A model generated the notes under the pieces. The model was not told the DNA's origin, searched no databases, and saw only the letters and a program-made list of their open reading frames with translations. Source: Limnohabitans sp. Bal53 (lineage in GTDB: Bacteria > Pseudomonadota > Gammaproteobacteria > Burkholderiales > Burkholderiaceae_C). From it: a stretch of 64,000 nucleotides of DNA. The DNA lies in the NCBI RefSeq assembly GCF_003063355.1, contig NZ_NESH01000003.1, forward strand, positions 1 through 64,000, in the 5' to 3' direction. The position numbers and the translations under genes were made by a program. Shown here one piece after another: positions 63,698-64,000 of this stretch. The number at the start of each line of letters is the position of its first letter. Within the stretch, counting starts at the first letter, position 1.

Positions 63698-64000
63698 TCA
63701 TGCTTTCACGAGGGTGTTGATCAGCGCCCCGATGCCTTCGATCTCGGTGACGATCACGTCGCCCGGGTTCACGTTGACGATGCCGTCGGGCGTGCCGGTC
63801 AATATCAGGTCGCCGGGGTTCAGCGTCATGAAGCTGCTGAAGTATTCGATCAGGGTGGGCACGTCGAACACCATGTCGGCGGTGTTGCCGCTTTGTGTGA
63901 CTTGGCCGTTCACAGTGGTCTGCAGTTTGAGCGCCATGGGCCCACCTTGACCTTGGTGTACATCGGCCGCATCGACCAGCCAGGGGCCGATCGGCGTGCA
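63698..64000 (-). CDS. hpaG: FAH-family hpa decarboxylase/isomerase, C-terminal part (partial)
   Basis: The C-terminal 100 codons of a fumarylacetoacetate-hydrolase-family protein that runs off the window. It reads CTPIGPWLVDAADV, LKLQTTVNGQVTQSGNTADMVFDVPTLIEYFSSFMTLNPGDLILTGTPDGIVNVNPGD. By position ahead of hpaE it is probably HpaG (5-oxopent-3-ene-1,2,5-tricarboxylate decarboxylase / HHDD isomerase). The ATG at 63937 is internal, not the start. Confidence 0.88.
   Translation of the reverse strand, partial: CTPIGPWLVDAADVHQGQGGPMALKLQTTVNGQVTQSGNTADMVFDVPTLIEYFSSFMTLNPGDLILTGTPDGIVNVNPGDVIVTEIEGIGALINTLVKA

Overview
The window reads as a chromosome segment of a betaproteobacterium of the order Burkholderiales, most likely a Comamonadaceae member close to Limnohabitans, Rhodoferax or Acidovorax. 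This rests on the style of the encoded proteins, the high GC content, the long S3 tail, the ybeD-lipB-lipA and yraN-diaA-dolP gene orders and a complete homoprotocatechuate (hpa) pathway. It is inference, because no search was possible. There is no rRNA gene, CRISPR array, prophage or intact insertion sequence. One tRNA gene, tRNA-Arg(CCG), is present.

Layout. 1-5626: end of tuf, rpsJ, then the S10 ribosomal operon rplC to rpsQ, with its own promoter and structured leader between rpsJ and rplC and a terminator after rpsQ. 5666-9300: peroxiredoxin, GNAT acetyltransferase, cytochrome b561, cytochrome c-prime, a TlpA-type lipoprotein and a DUF4197 protein. 9333-15627: a CoA-transferase/hydrolase pair, then a lipoprotein, an MFS carrier and a regulatory-type PTS (EIIA-Man, HPr, EI). 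15670-19083: yghU and the lipoate genes. 19277-26577: the full atpIBEFHAGDC operon and its terminator. 26676-29469: NTF2-like, YheT and a DUF2946-type gene, a membrane-bound cytochrome c with an FNR-type box in front, and tRNA-Arg.

29514-34986 is a type I secretion locus: TolC, an ABC exporter with a C39-like domain, an HlyD adaptor and a regulator joining an excisionase-type HTH to a degenerate receiver domain. No substrate gene is visible. 35527-43562: pyrE, xth, a methyltransferase, a short remnant that may come from a two-partner-secretion transporter, an MBL hydrolase, an M48 peptidase, an AmpG-like permease and a two-component system. 43821-46016: rfbA and rfbC separated by a FitAB-type toxin-antitoxin pair. 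46035-50297: ilvE, rsmI, yraN, diaA and dolP. 50356-57676: a biotin-carrier/carboxyltransferase fusion, asparaginase, YggS, a beta-hydroxyacid dehydrogenase, and an operon of DMT permease, PanE-like reductase and class II aldolase. 57932-64000: hpaI, hpaH, hpaF, hpaD, a VapBC pair, hpaE and the end of hpaG, all on the minus strand, for degradation of homoprotocatechuate to pyruvate and succinate semialdehyde.

The main oddities are two toxin-antitoxin pairs, each lodged between neighbouring genes of a metabolic operon. There are also three clusters of one dispersed repeat family (41251-41479, about 57719-57869, 63485-63678), one of which supplies the C-terminus of the AmpG-like protein, and a REPIN-like inverted doublet inside the hpa operon. 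Others are the pseudo-receiver regulator of the secretion locus, an FNR box overlapping a cytochrome promoter, and several divergent gene pairs whose start codons touch or overlap.
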